Positions 39,200 to 50,950 of a stretch of DNA of 64,000 nucleotides are shown here, in pieces. A program made the position numbers and the translations under genes. Under the pieces are notes generated by a model. That model ran no database searches. It had not been told where the DNA came from and worked only from the letters and a program-made list of their open reading frames with translations. Position 1 is the stretch's first letter. Each line of letters starts with the position of its first letter. Origin of the DNA: Steromphala cineraria. Taxonomy: Eukaryota; Mollusca; Gastropoda; Trochida; Trochidae. The stretch spans positions 57,682,727 through 57,746,726 of the forward strand of contig OU744732.1 in NCBI GenBank assembly GCA_916613615.1, in the 5' to 3' direction.

Positions 39200-39725
39200 T
39201 AGATCCTATGAGGTCTTGCTCATCATCGGGATGACCATCGGACGAACACTGGATGAACTTTATCCTACGAGGGCTTGCCCACCATTGGATGACCATCGAA
39301 CCAATCCCAGGTGAACTCGATCATACGATGGCTTGGTCATCATCGGGATGACCATCGAACAAACCCCGGGTGAACTTGATCCTACGAGAGCTTGCTCATC
39401 ATCGGGATGACCATCGAACCAAACCCGGGTGAACTTGATCCTACGAGGGCTTGCTCATCATCGGGGTGGCCATCGAAGAAAACCGTGGGTGAACTTGATC
39501 CTTCGAGGGCTTGCTCATCATCGGGGTGACCATCGAAGAAAACCGTGGGTGAACTTGATCCTTCGAGGGCTTGCTCATCATCGGGGTGGCCATCGAAGAA
39601 AACCGTGGGTGAACTTGATCCTTCGAGGGCTTGCTCATCATCGGGGTGACCATCGAAGAAAACCTTGGGTGAACTTGATCCTTCGAGGGCTTGCTCATCA
39701 TCGGGATGACCATTGGACAAACACT
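39200..39725 (+). repeat. 60-bp minisatellite
   Basis: About nine units of 60 bp contain CTTGATCCT, CGAGGGCTTGCTCATCATCG and TGACCATCGAA. Because 60 is divisible by three, frames on both strands stay open and produce apparent 20-residue repeat proteins of up to 190 aa. I see no start, intron or homology evidence that any is a gene. Confidence 0.9.
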
Positions 39726-40059
39726 GAAAGCAGACACAAGAAACAGCAGTACATTGGACATAATGGGCGGGAGGGCTGGGTGAAAGATGTTGCACTGACA
39801 ACAGACGATCTGAAAAGGAAGAGCGCAAACGCGCGTCATGATTTATATAGTGAGCAAAGGGAATAACTCTCAGCAAGCAAATGTGTTGTTTGCCGCTAAT
39901 AAATAAATTTATCATGGTATTCACTGGCTGATAAATTTTATTATTAGTGGACAATATTAGAAAATTATGAAAGGGATTGTAGGTAATGGGCGCAGTTTAT
40001 TTTGTAAAACAAAAGGCAATGGAAGTCTAGGGGGGGAAAAAAACAATGAGAAAAGAAAA

Positions 40060-40590
40060 AGTGCTAGTTGTTCACTTGAGAGGGGTTCGCATCACGAGTC
40101 GCAACGTAGCACAGGTAATCCCACAAGGGAATCACGTTGATAGGACACCAAAAGCATGATCAAAAACAAGTGCTAGTTGTTAACTTGAGAGGGGTTCGCA
40201 TCACGAGTCACAACGTAGCACAGGTAATCCCACAAGGCCGTCACATTGATAGGACACCAAAAGCATGATCAAAAACAAGTGCTAGTGGTTAACTTGAGAG
40301 GGGTTCGCATCACGAGTCACAACGCAGCACAGGTAATCCCACAAGGCCGTCACATTGATAGGACACCAAAAGCATGATCAAAAACAAGTGCTAGTGGTTA
40401 ACTTGAGAGGGGTTCGCATCACGAGTCACAACGCAGCACAGGTAATCCCACAAGGCCGTCACATTGATAGGACACCAAAAGCATGAGCCAAAAACAAGTG
40501 CTAGTTGTTAACTTGAGAGGGGTTCGCATCACGAGTCGCAACGTAGCACAGGTAATCCCACAAGGCAATCACATTGATAGGACACCAACC
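40060..40590 (+). repeat. 118-bp minisatellite, second array
   Basis: Five units of the same repeat as at 38325-38635. The second to fourth units carry CACGAGTCACAACG in place of CACGAGTCGCAACG. Confidence 0.9.
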
Positions 40591-40999
40591 TCCAAGGAAA
40601 TCACGTCAAAAGGTCCGGCTTAAGCTTAAGCAACGTGAGCACCGACCCCCGAGGCCATCACATCGAGAGGCCGGGCTCAAAGTAGGACCTACGAGGCCGT
40701 CACATCGATAGGACCACAAAAGCAATATAAGAGCAAAAGCAATATAAGAGATACATGTATGGATGCACCCTGGTAGTATCTGGAAATAGATGAGAGGGAG
40801 GACCAGCAGGAGTTTTACACTGACTGGTGTAGATGGGGAATTAGCAGGAAGGGTATTTGGAGGTAAAATACTGCCAGGGATGCATTTGGTCCCCAGACTC
40901 CACGCCAAAAATTATTGTCTATACAAGAATTCCCCACCAAAAGCATCAATGGTGATAAGGTATGCATAAATTGTAGGTAATTTATAGTGGGATACCACG

Positions 41000-41900
41000 A
41001 AAATATGGGAATGGGGATAGGCCATATTTCTGCAAATGTAAGATTAACATAAAAATGAATGTATAAGCATGTAACTTGCAGATATAAAATAGATATGCAA
41101 ATATAAAAGGTAGTATATTTATGAGCCTAGTAGCATTCTGGGGAGTTTAGCTCAATTGTCTGCAAATGTAAAGAGTTACACAACAATAAATGTGTAAGCA
41201 TGTAAATAAAAGATCTGCAAATATAAAAGGTATGTTATTTATAGCCTAGTAAGATCCTTGGGAGTTTAACCCAATTGTCTGCAAATGTAAAGAGTTACAC
41301 AACAATAAATGTGTAAGCATGTAAATAAAAGATCTGCAAATATAAAAGGTATGTTATTTATAGCCTAGTAAGATCCTGGGGAGTTTAACCCAATTGTCTG
41401 CAAATGTAAAGAGTTACACAACAATAAATGTGTAAGCATGTAAATAAAAGATCTGCAAATATAAAAGGTATGTTATTTATAGCCATATAAAAGGTATGTT
41501 ATTTATAGCCTAGTAAGATCCTGGGGAGTTTAACCCAATTGTCTGCAAATGTAAAGAGTTACACAACAACAATATTGTAAGCATGTAAATAAAAGATCTG
41601 CAAATATAAAAGGTATGTTATTTATAGTCTAAAAGATCTGCAAATATAAAAGGTATGTTATTTATAGTCTAGTAAGATCCTGGGGAGTTTAACCCAATTG
41701 TCTGCGAATGTTGAGTTACACAACAATAAATGTGTAAGCATATAAATAAAAGATCTGCAAATATAAAAGGTATTTTATTTATAGCCATATAAAAGGTATG
41801 TTATTTATAACCTAGTAACATCCTGGGGAGTTTAACTCAATTGTCTGCAGATGTAAAGAGTTGCACAACAATAAAGGTTTAAGCATGTAACTTAAAAGAT
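41000..41900 (+). repeat. 119-bp minisatellite
   Basis: About seven units contain TTTAACCCAATTGTCTGC, AGAGTTACACAACAATAAA, TAAGCATGTAAATAAAAG and GGTATGTTATTTATAGCC. Some units carry partial internal duplications (for example near 41480 and 41630). Confidence 0.9.
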
Positions 41901-44177
41901 ATGCAATTATAAAACATATTGAAGTCTAGGGAGAAAAAACAATGAAAGTTTAACCCAATTGTGATCACCTTGGAAAGTTGAAATGTCAAATCTTGTTAAG
42001 AACAGCAAGGAACGCCCCATCGACCATAGCATGGTAGTCTGTTCATATCCTCTTGTTATGTTTCAAGTTTTCCGTCACGATGTCACATGGAATTAGTCGA
42101 TTCGGTACTTAATCTCAGGTTGTTTCTCAACATAGTCCTTGCTAGGTTCTATTACACTCTAGTTATATATTCTTGAACTTCAAATTATTGACTGACGAAT
42201 TGGCCACTGTGTGTTCAGTTATGCTGATAAAGATGAAAATTCACAAAAGCATATTGACTTTGATCATGTGATTCATTTTGATATTGAGTTTGGTATCACA
42301 GTTTCTATGTAAATGAATCGAGGAGAGAAATAAAAGTATTTCGAGGATGGCATTCATCGTCGGAAATCATTCTTAAAATTTCAGGCAAATAGTGACATGG
42401 GCAAAGGAGTTAAGCCATATCAGCCATTACGTAGCAAGTTCCCGGTTACGATGTGTAGATGATTAGTAATAAAAGTGACATCTATCATTCCTCCGAGAAG
42501 AAACAATTTCCAAGGTGGAGCAAAATTCTATCACAATAGGCACCTGAGCGACTTATGAGAGACAATATATCGTTACAAATACAGAAATAAATGAAAGAGC
42601 TAAAAATGTACACATAGCTAAGAAGATATAAACACATATAAACAACATCGAAGTTCTAAAACATTAACCATATAAAATACTACGGCGTTTAGTTAAAATC
42701 TCCTGGCAGGTTTTGGAAACGATAAAAATTAGGTCATGGGAACTAAAAATATAAATAAACATTTCTTCATAAGAAAGTGAACTAAAATGAGGTAAATTTC
42801 TCCGGCATGAGTTAAAAAGCACTTCCCTAATAGAGGTAGCATGTCCATCTGTGTTTTACTGTGTCTTCTCCTATCCCTTGTTTGTTGAAACATAATTATC
42901 TCGCAACAACGAAGTTGCGAGGGGTATTGAAATTGGTACCGTACGTCCGTTACACTTTATGTCCGGCTCAAACTTTGAACTAATCAACCATTTCAATTCA
43001 AATTCAGAGTTGAAATGAAGAAATATGTAATAATATGACGGTGTTTCATGAAGAACAATTTTGAAAATAGTTTTGAACAATTTTGCCTTTTTAGGCAACA
43101 AATGAGGAATCGGTTGGTTTATCTTTTACAAGTCCTGTCCGGCTCACAGTTTCGAAATTAATCGTCACATGTTGATCAAATTTGATATTGAAATACATAA
43201 TTCTATGAAGGTGTGTCATGAAGAACAAATTTTAAAATATTTTGGTAAAATTTTGCCTTTTTTGGCAAAAAAAATTAGGACTCTGTTGGAAAACTGTTAC
43301 AATTCCTGTACAGCTCACAAGTTCTGAACTTATCATCACGTGTTGATTAAATTTGATATGGAGATTTTGTGTAAAATTTTGCCTTTTTAGGGGAAATATA
43401 ATGACTCTGTTCGAAAATGTTGCAAATCCTGTCCGTCTCACAACTTCGAAAATAATCATCACATTTTGATCAAATTTGACATTGCGATACATAATCATAT
43501 AAAGATATGTCATAACCTTGCAATGTAAAACATATTAATAAACTCTAATCTATGATGGAAATTAATGACTTTGTTTTTAAAAAATCACCCAAAACATTCA
43601 CTCCCGAACTGATGGTAATTTTTTGGATCAAATGTGATATTGAGATACAGACTGACACGAATGTTTGTCATGATTAACAATTTCGAAATTATTATGTAAA
43701 ATGTTATTTAAATTGGCAAAAAAGGAGGATTGTTGGGGAAAACTGGTAGGAGTCTTTTTTTTATTAACTTTTATTTTGTTGCATTATTAGATTGGATATG
43801 CTATTTTTAAAATTAATGGAAATAATGTTGTACAAGTTAGCTCTAATTGATAAAAAGTGTTAAATTGTTTGATTACATGTTCTCCTTTGGTTTGTATATG
43901 CACAACTTGATCAAGGAGATTCTAAATGCATAATACTTAATAGTATTGGTTTGATTTCAATTTGTCAGTTTACTTGAATTGTGCCCAACAGTGAACATAA
44001 TGTTGGTATCATTAGTGTTTTGATGAGAACAGTTTTCTTCATATCCTGGATAAAAAAAAATTATTTTGTGTGACAAAATTAAAAAACTGACAAAGGAAAA
44101 CCTATATTAGTGTGCAATTTGCGGGGGATATAGCTCGACCATGTCAGCTGCTTCTTTTAGTCATGAGATGGTACATG

Positions 44178-44409
44178 ATTTAAACATATTTTATTCATAC
44201 AAAAGGGATTGGTAAACAAGCCATGAAGCTTATATAAATACCTCTCCCATACATAAGTATACATAAACAATTCACGATAGGATAGAAAGGACATACCTTT
44301 ACATGAAACAATAATTATATCTATGACAAACATATAGAGGAACATAATAAAACTGTTACTCACTGAGTTAATAACTACGATTCTGATTTCTCTCAGGCCG
44401 GACAATCGC
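44178..44409 (-). mobile_element. Retroposon insertion with 13-bp target duplication, only in copy B
   Basis: GAGATGGTACATG flanks the insert at 44165-44177 and 44410-44422. Copy A has this site once (near 32020). On the minus strand the insert ends with GAATAAAATATGTTTAAAT, a poly(A)-signal-like 3' end. A 13-bp duplication plus such a tail fits LINE-mediated insertion of a 5'-truncated element. The 82-codon minus-strand frame is not recognised. Confidence 0.75.
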
Positions 44410-44826
44410 GAGATGGTACATGGACGGATTGACCAACAAGCTCCGAAGAGCTTATTTTAAGGCGGCTCCAATACAACTTCATTTATACATATATACAAAC
44501 AGATGTTATATAAACGTCATACCATGATTCAAATTCAAAGATATATACAGTGACGTTGCATGTTTACCAATTTTGCCAGTCATAATTCTAAAGTGTGATT
44601 AAGAAATTTTTAGATCGATATATATAGTTTTATTGTAAAACGATGCACATCCACGAAGTTCCGTGTTAATAGAAAACCCTTTCCTTGTTTGTTATTCGAC
44701 CCTCTCATCATATTCATTTTGCATGTGTGCAAATTCTATACGCATATCTTTATATTTAATTTTCTTTCGAATAGGCATGAGTTAATTAATATTTTGGGGT
44801 TGAATGTATTAGTTCAAGGCTAAAGG

Positions 44827-44936
44827 CATCTTCCTACGCATACGGCCTAAAAACGCCAGTCTCGAACTGACTTATTTTATGCATAAAATAAGTCAATTCG
44901 AGACTGGCGTTTTTAGGCCGTATGCGTAGGAATATG
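44827..44936. mobile_element. Palindromic MITE with 9-bp target duplication, only in copy B
   Basis: The 110-bp insert is almost entirely a perfect inverted repeat (TTCCTACGCATACGGCC at one end, its complement at the other, centre at ATTTTATGCATAAAAT). GGCTAAAGG flanks it at 44818-44826 and 44937-44945. Both units in copy A have this site once and uninterrupted. A 9-bp duplication with long terminal inverted repeats is typical of Mutator-like elements. Confidence 0.8.
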
Positions 44937-47398
44937 GGCTAAAGGCTGATTGAAACAGTATTTTGAATATGCCAGTGGAAATCGCTTTATCGTGATATCT
45001 GTTCGTTACAGTGATTTTATGGACGCATCTATTGTGTACCTTGTGAATGTAATACTATGTTTTACACAAATAAAGTCATTATTTGATAATAATCTAAGGT
45101 TTAAATTGTTATAACGAAATTGCAAACATAATTCATGTTAAGGATATTATGTGTGATCAGCGGTTTTGGTTAAAACAATTGCCTGTTTAATATACACTTA
45201 ATACACTTGGTGTACACTTAAAGGGATTAAAACAAATATTTTTATTCCCGAAGAAATTTGGTTGGACAAACAAGCAAAACTACTCTTATATTATTGCCTC
45301 ACAAGTAGATAGATCAAACAATTAAATGCACAAGAAGCGAATAAATGACGAGCTAAGACATAATCTAATTGTATTCTATATACAAGAGTACTTGTAGACA
45401 TAACTTTGCAGTTTCATTTCATTACATTTTAACTTGATTTTTCAAAGCGTTTAATCTTGATGATGTAGTGATGAAAGGACTAAACTAAACTATTCATATA
45501 AGCAAAACTGTTTTCTTTAGGTGTTTCATTTAACACAGTTTAGAGGCTATAGCCATTTACATAGAGAAACGAATTACTTCTTACGGTTGTATACAACCTG
45601 CATAAAAAGAGATAATGCATAACATCTTGATTTTGGTATACGATTAATATATGAATGAGTGAGTTTGAGTGTAACATGTTTTCGTAAATAATTCAATTGT
45701 TAAACAAGATTGTGTTGTACAGTGAACATAGTTAGGACGACGGGGGAAGGAAAGACATGTTATAACCAAATTACTCGTGAACAGACTTAGCAGTCAAAGG
45801 GAAGTAATGTGAAGTGTGTAGAGTTATATCCCTTTGGTCACAAGTCTAAATCACAACTTTCTGTCAGTTCGCTCAAATCTTGCGCTGAGAGAAAACATGT
45901 AACAGTAAGGTTTAGTGAGAATTTCTAAGAAATTGATTTATAGATTATAAATGAATACAATATATATAATTTTGGAAAAATACAATTATTGAATAAACAC
46001 ATGCAATTATGTTCTAGACCACGGTTTTGTTTATGACATTGAGTGATAAAATATCATCTACAAACAGGCATTCGTTATCACCCCTAATCCTACATCCCGT
46101 TGCTGTTGGGTTGAAGTTGATTTTAGCATAAAACATTATACAACATACTATAATACATTAATATATAATACATTGGTGGAAATACAAATTTTTTTTATTA
46201 TTCCTACAAAACTCCAATTTATATTTAGCTTTTTCAGGGTTGAAGTTTAGCGTCTTTTCCCACTATTGAGTGAAGTCGCCGCCGTGGGGACTATGCCTTA
46301 GTTTCTTCCAATGAATGGGGGCCTAAAAATGAGAATAGGTCATAGTCCCAAATAAAGTTCTAACGTAGTAGGAGGATCAAATAAGTTGGAATTTGGAAAC
46401 ATAGATTGTGTTACATCCCCATCTTTTCTTATCTTTAAACTATTTTACCTGTATGACTACAAAATATATTTTCAATAACACTATAGAAACAATTACAGGT
46501 ACAACAACACCTTTATTGCTTTGTTGTTACAAGCAGTTGAAATATTGATTATCGACTAACAAGATATGTCAGATATCACAACAGTGTTAATTGAACACTA
46601 CGACATGAAAGGCATCAACTACTTACATCAACTAATCTGCCTGTTGTTTTTGTTAATCCTTTTGTTTTTGACAAGTATAGATCTAAATTTGAGTTGATCC
46701 TGTTAAATACTGGCTTCGGCATTTCGTGTATAAAATGCAATTCATTGCTGAATACACTACATTTAGTGAAGAATATTAACATTATCAACAGTCTCCTGCT
46801 ACAGAGAAAGTATTTGTATCTAGCTAATTAAGAGTTTTTCTGCATCGACTCAGCTTCCATTCAAAAGGTATTGATTATTTTACAACTACATACTAACACT
46901 CTCTTGATGGTAAATAACCGCGTATTTTTATTACAATCTATGCCCACGTTTATCCTGCCAGAATACTACTGAAAAATTAATTTACATTATTTATCTCAGC
47001 ATCTCCTCCTTCATCATCTTAAACGTCCTAATCTTTCTGTCTTGGACAAAAGGAACTGTTTTCCAAAATGATTTAGCGTTAAAAGCGAAAGAGTTTTATA
47101 TTACTAAAAAATACATAATAATAATAAATCAATTAATGTGCAAATATTTGTACTGGCAAGGCATTAATATAAGCAGAGTTTTCTAGTTTATTAAACCAGA
47201 TCTTCCTGGAAATATATGTTTTGGATTCTTAAAACAAAGGGCGGGTAATTTCAATACCTTTTCTCCCTGAGGGATATATAGTGTACAAGGATTACGTTTT
47301 AGATGATCATTCAATCCAAATATCGTTCAAAATATCATGCCAACAAGATTTTCTTAAACCTGGTCCTCTTTCTCCAGGCAAGCCCGGTGATCTCCAAC

Positions 47399-48964
47399 AT
47401 GAGTCAGAGTCCTATCACCCAGTTCTTCAGCCCGACCAAGTCCTATAGACCCAGTGTACAGAAACACCAGGACAGTCCCCGACCTGCAGCCGACAACCTC
47501 ATCTACCACGCTCTGAAGAGGATCAAGCTACAAGATGATCAGGACTGTCAGGTAAAGAGTTATACAATTGCATGTTTTAAGAAACAAATGTGTAGTTTCC
47601 TTAATTACACGATGATCAGACCTTTCAGCTAAAGACAATTGTATGTCTTAAGAAACGAATTCCTGATAACGCTGAAAGGAAGATTTTATTTGAAAGAAAG
47701 GTGGACATTCTGTCCATCCTCGATAATCAAGGGCTGACCGTTTCGATGATAACTGAATATGATACCTGACTGAAATACTTCCTCCCCAGAAAATTGTGTA
47801 CTTATCTGATTCTTAATAAACGATGCTAAACTAACCATGTAATAATAACTGATGATTTTCGTGTAATTGTCATTACTTGTATTGTATCAGCACAGGTTAT
47901 GATGTTAGGAAAATGCAAGTGACATATTGGGAAAAACATTGTCCATGTCTAGCTAAGGATGGAATATAACACAGATGTAAATATGATATATCAGACGGCC
48001 TTGGTGTAGGATCAAGACATATGCAATGATTATTATAAATGTTTTATATTTCCGTAGGTTTCAGTCATCAAGACAGAAAACCTCGTCCACAAAGTTCCTT
48101 CACCCAGGCGAGATTCATACGCCATGTACACCGCAGCTGAACGGATGGACGCTCTTGAACAAGTCTCCCTCCATGGCCTGACCGTCACCTCAAGACGCCT
48201 GAACATCCCCTGCAGCACTCTGGCTACATGGAGGAAGGATATCCTCGTCGGTGGTCGCGGGATTGTCACTGCACGGAGTCCTCTGAAGGGGAAGAGAAGT
48301 AAAACATCAGCACAGAAACTGACTTTCGGGTACGTATTTCATATTGCTAGGCAAACGAGGTAAACTTAGAAATTGTTCCTGCTGAAAAGTGCAGAGTAAT
48401 TGAAGATTATTGAGTTTATTGTGGAGTTGTTATATAACTTACTTCATTCTCATTTATTTTTTCATTATATTACTTCAAGAAATCTATAGAGATATGGTTG
48501 GGTAGTAGGGTACCCTGAATAATATGAAACACATGTACGTTAAAACATCAGACAAATCTGAAATTTGTACAAATATTGAATAAACCTGCAACAATGCCAG
48601 GATCAGGATGAACAATTTTGTGAAACCTTTTTAAATATATTCCCTTTCCAGTGACACAGAATCTGACGACTTATCCACATGGCTGTCCAATCTGCGTATC
48701 AACAAGAAGAGCGTGACCTTCGAGGACACCAAGGTCAAGATTCAGAAAAAACATGGCGAAGAAGCCTTCAAGGCAAAGCGAGGCTGGTTGACGGAGTTCA
48801 TAACCAGACATGGAGTGACTCTTGATCGGAGATCGAGGAAAGCTGTAGCAACCTCAGACAGAGACATTAGGCAGGCGATTTCACGAGACAATATGCCAAG
48901 AGGAGAAAAAGGGGATGCAACCATGTCTGAAATCGACGAGTCTGAGTACTTTAGTCTACGATAA
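47399..48964 (+). CDS. PIP-box protein with Psq/CENP-B-like and Tc5-type DNA-binding domains, copy B
   Basis: Exons 47399-47551, 48058-48329 and 48652-48964 join in frame through GT-AG introns to give 245 aa. The first coding exon is identical to that of copy A at every base, including the PIP box at residues 3-10. Exon 2 differs at about a dozen bases, seven of them silent. Exon 3 keeps the Tc5-type core (FKAKRGWLTEFITRHGV) and the C-terminal DESEYFSLR, while the linker between them has diverged and is one residue longer. No frame is broken, so both copies appear functional. The introns and flanks are collinear with copy A. As for copy A, a PCNA-linked DNA-binding role is inferred from motifs and has not been shown. 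Confidence 0.75.
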
Positions 48965-49127
48965 AGCCTATCTATGGTTGGTCTATATGCAAGGTATTTG
49001 AGGATTGATTACAGTGTGCTATTGATTTTGGTTGACAGTCGTGAATCATTATTCTGTTTTGTGATATGAATCCTCTTAGAAGTGGTTATGCCTTAGTTAC
49101 ATCGATGTGATGGTGGGATGATTGTGC

Positions 49128-49133
49128 AATAAA
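49128..49133 (+). terminator. Poly(A) signal of PIP-box gene B
   Basis: AATAAA lies 164 bp after the stop codon, at the position corresponding to the signal in copy A. Confidence 0.6.
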
Positions 49134-49246
49134 CATATGTTTCAATCTGCATTCTTTTTGTTTCATATATCTTTCAAATGTTCTTTCAATTACGAACTTG
49201 CCCAAAACCCGACCGAGTCTTATACATACACACACTTTTTTCACAA

Positions 49247-49375
49247 ATGGCATCTATCGCTAGTGAACATCTAGTCCAAATACTTTGTTCAGATTACAAA
49301 AAGTTAATTGAGCTGAATGACGACCACCCTAAAACTAGTGCTCAAAAGAAAAACACAAGTAGTAAGGCCTTATAG
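49247..49375 (+). other. Small ORF (42 codons), doubtful
   Basis: The frame starts MASIASEHLVQIL and continues CSDYKKLIELNDDHPKT. It follows gene B by about 280 bp. The counterpart in copy A is frameshifted. I recognise no family. It may be an exon of something else or chance. Confidence 0.2.
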
Positions 49376-50000
49376 TGAATATAAAGAATTAGATATATAA
49401 TTCACTTTCGATACCCAGTCGAAAGTTCTGTTTGACTGAAACAGATAAAAGTTTGATAATCTAATGTTTCAAACAAACCACCAATTCATCATGTGGTTGA
49501 TTTTGACAACCAAAGGCATCGACAACGCAGATTTGTTGAGATAGTGTTCTAGAGGATTGACGTCCGGAGAAAATGCTAAACACGAATCCGGTCACTTTTG
49601 ATTTCTAATACTAAGTAATCAAAATCAACGGCTTCCATAACATTGTTCCGATGGTCCATCATGTTGGTTTGGACCAAACCCTTTTTTATCCGTAGACATT
49701 AAGCGAAGGCACCATTCATTCAGACATCTTAGGGATATCTTTGGAAGAGTAGTAGACGGCCTATTTCCACAAGGGGTGTCAGAACTAAGTAAAGTAACTA
49801 TACCTCTCTGATCGATCATTATCGAGTTACGTCATTGTTGGAGAAGACACATTTAATAGTAACTTATGGAGTCAGATACAGTTAGCGATCTTAATACCTC
49901 GCCATTTCAACATACCAATAAAAGTGTGTGAAACAATTCGTAGCATGGTAATATGTAAATGTGTATACTTTCCTTTGAGTAAAAGTTTAAAAGTTTATAA

Positions 50001-50112
50001 GTTGCAGGTTTATTCAATATTTGTACAAATTTCAGATTTGTCTGATGTTTTAACGTACATGTGTTTCATATTATTCAGGGTACCCGACTACCCAACCATA
50101 TCTCTATAGATA
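50001..50112 (-). repeat. Inverted copy of the gene B intron 2 segment
   Basis: It is the reverse complement of about 48480-48593 with about one mismatch, and shares copy B variants rather than copy A variants. It lies about 1.4 kb downstream of its source. Confidence 0.75.
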
Positions 50113-50504
50113 TCTTGGTTAGAATATCGTTCGTCGTATACGTATTCGTGAACCAATTCAATTGTATCTTTGCTATTCTTTTTATGCGTCAAGCCTAGCA
50201 TAAATTGTATGCGTCCTGATATTGTGTAATAGACAACTAATTGTCCGTTCGTTCATGGTACAAGATATGATTTAACAACACGCATGACTCTTGTTGGTAT
50301 TGCTCTATTGAATACCTCTTTGTCTATAGATATGTAAATTTTAAACTATATGTCATTGAAATTATATGATAGTTTTGTTCCTTCTGTAAAGCAATCAATT
50401 CTTTGTGAAGAATGGCTTATTTGTTTCTTTTAAGGGAAAGCATATATCTAGCCCGCAAAATGGTAAGTGTTGTGCATATTGCAATATGTTGCTGTTAGGG
50501 AATC

Positions 50505-50950
50505 GGTAGGGGTCTTCTCTCATTTTCAGCGCAGTACCACCCAAGGTTCTCTAGTTCCAGCCAATTCTCACCGGTTTCACCGCAATGCATTAACCACAAT
50601 AGTGTTGCGGGCTTTCTCCCTGCATTAATACTAGCAGCCACGATATAAGTGAAATACTGAAAGCGGCGATAAACCCCAGATCATCTCACCTCACGAAAAA
50701 GCTCAATCTGCACCAGAGTTTAGTGTAAGAGGATGTAGAGTTATAGGTCAGGAGGAAAGTGAATTGAATAGAGATAGTCGAACTATTAGGAAAAGTACAA
50801 ACTTTACCTCATTAGCCACCTGTTCCCGACTACGCTTATTATCGTATATGTATAAATCACTACCAAGAGGTTATACAATTTCATAGATAGTTTGGATTGA
50901 TAATTTTTCCAATTGATGAGAAAACAGTTGGGATATTCAAAAACGTTAAA
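50505..50950 (+). repeat. Dispersed SINE-like repeat, copy 1
   Basis: It is collinear with 62505-62955. Shared blocks include GCGGGCTTTCTCCCTGCA, AAGCGGCGATAAACCCCAGA and TTACCTCATTAGCCACCTG. The AAGCGGCGATAAACCCC block resembles the tail of a widespread molluscan repeat. Confidence 0.65.

Larger units (their letters stand above)
38030..42600. repeat. Minisatellite block between the duplicated segments
   Basis: In order: a 118-bp repeat (38325-38635, about 3 units), a linker (38635-38940), a 60-bp repeat (39200-39725), a second copy of the 118-bp repeat (40060-40590, about 5 units) with the same linker (40590-40905), and a 119-bp repeat (41000-41900). The tract 38170-38940 is duplicated at 39943-40905, starting at a shared ATTAGTGGACAATATTA. 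No gene is supported here. Confidence 0.85.
42602..49965 (+). repeat. Segmental duplication, copy B
   Basis: Direct repeat of copy A about 12 kb downstream. Copy B alone carries two clean insertions with target duplications (44178-44409 and 44827-44936), lacks the second 0.5-kb unit, and has a deletion near 43760. It contains the second PIP-box gene. Confidence 0.9.

Noticed and set aside
39382..39954. 190-codon minus-strand ORF with 20-residue repeats (and 132- and 145-codon ORFs in other frames)
   Set aside because: The 60-bp minisatellite has a length divisible by three, so several frames on both strands stay open together. There is no splice, start or domain evidence for any of them.
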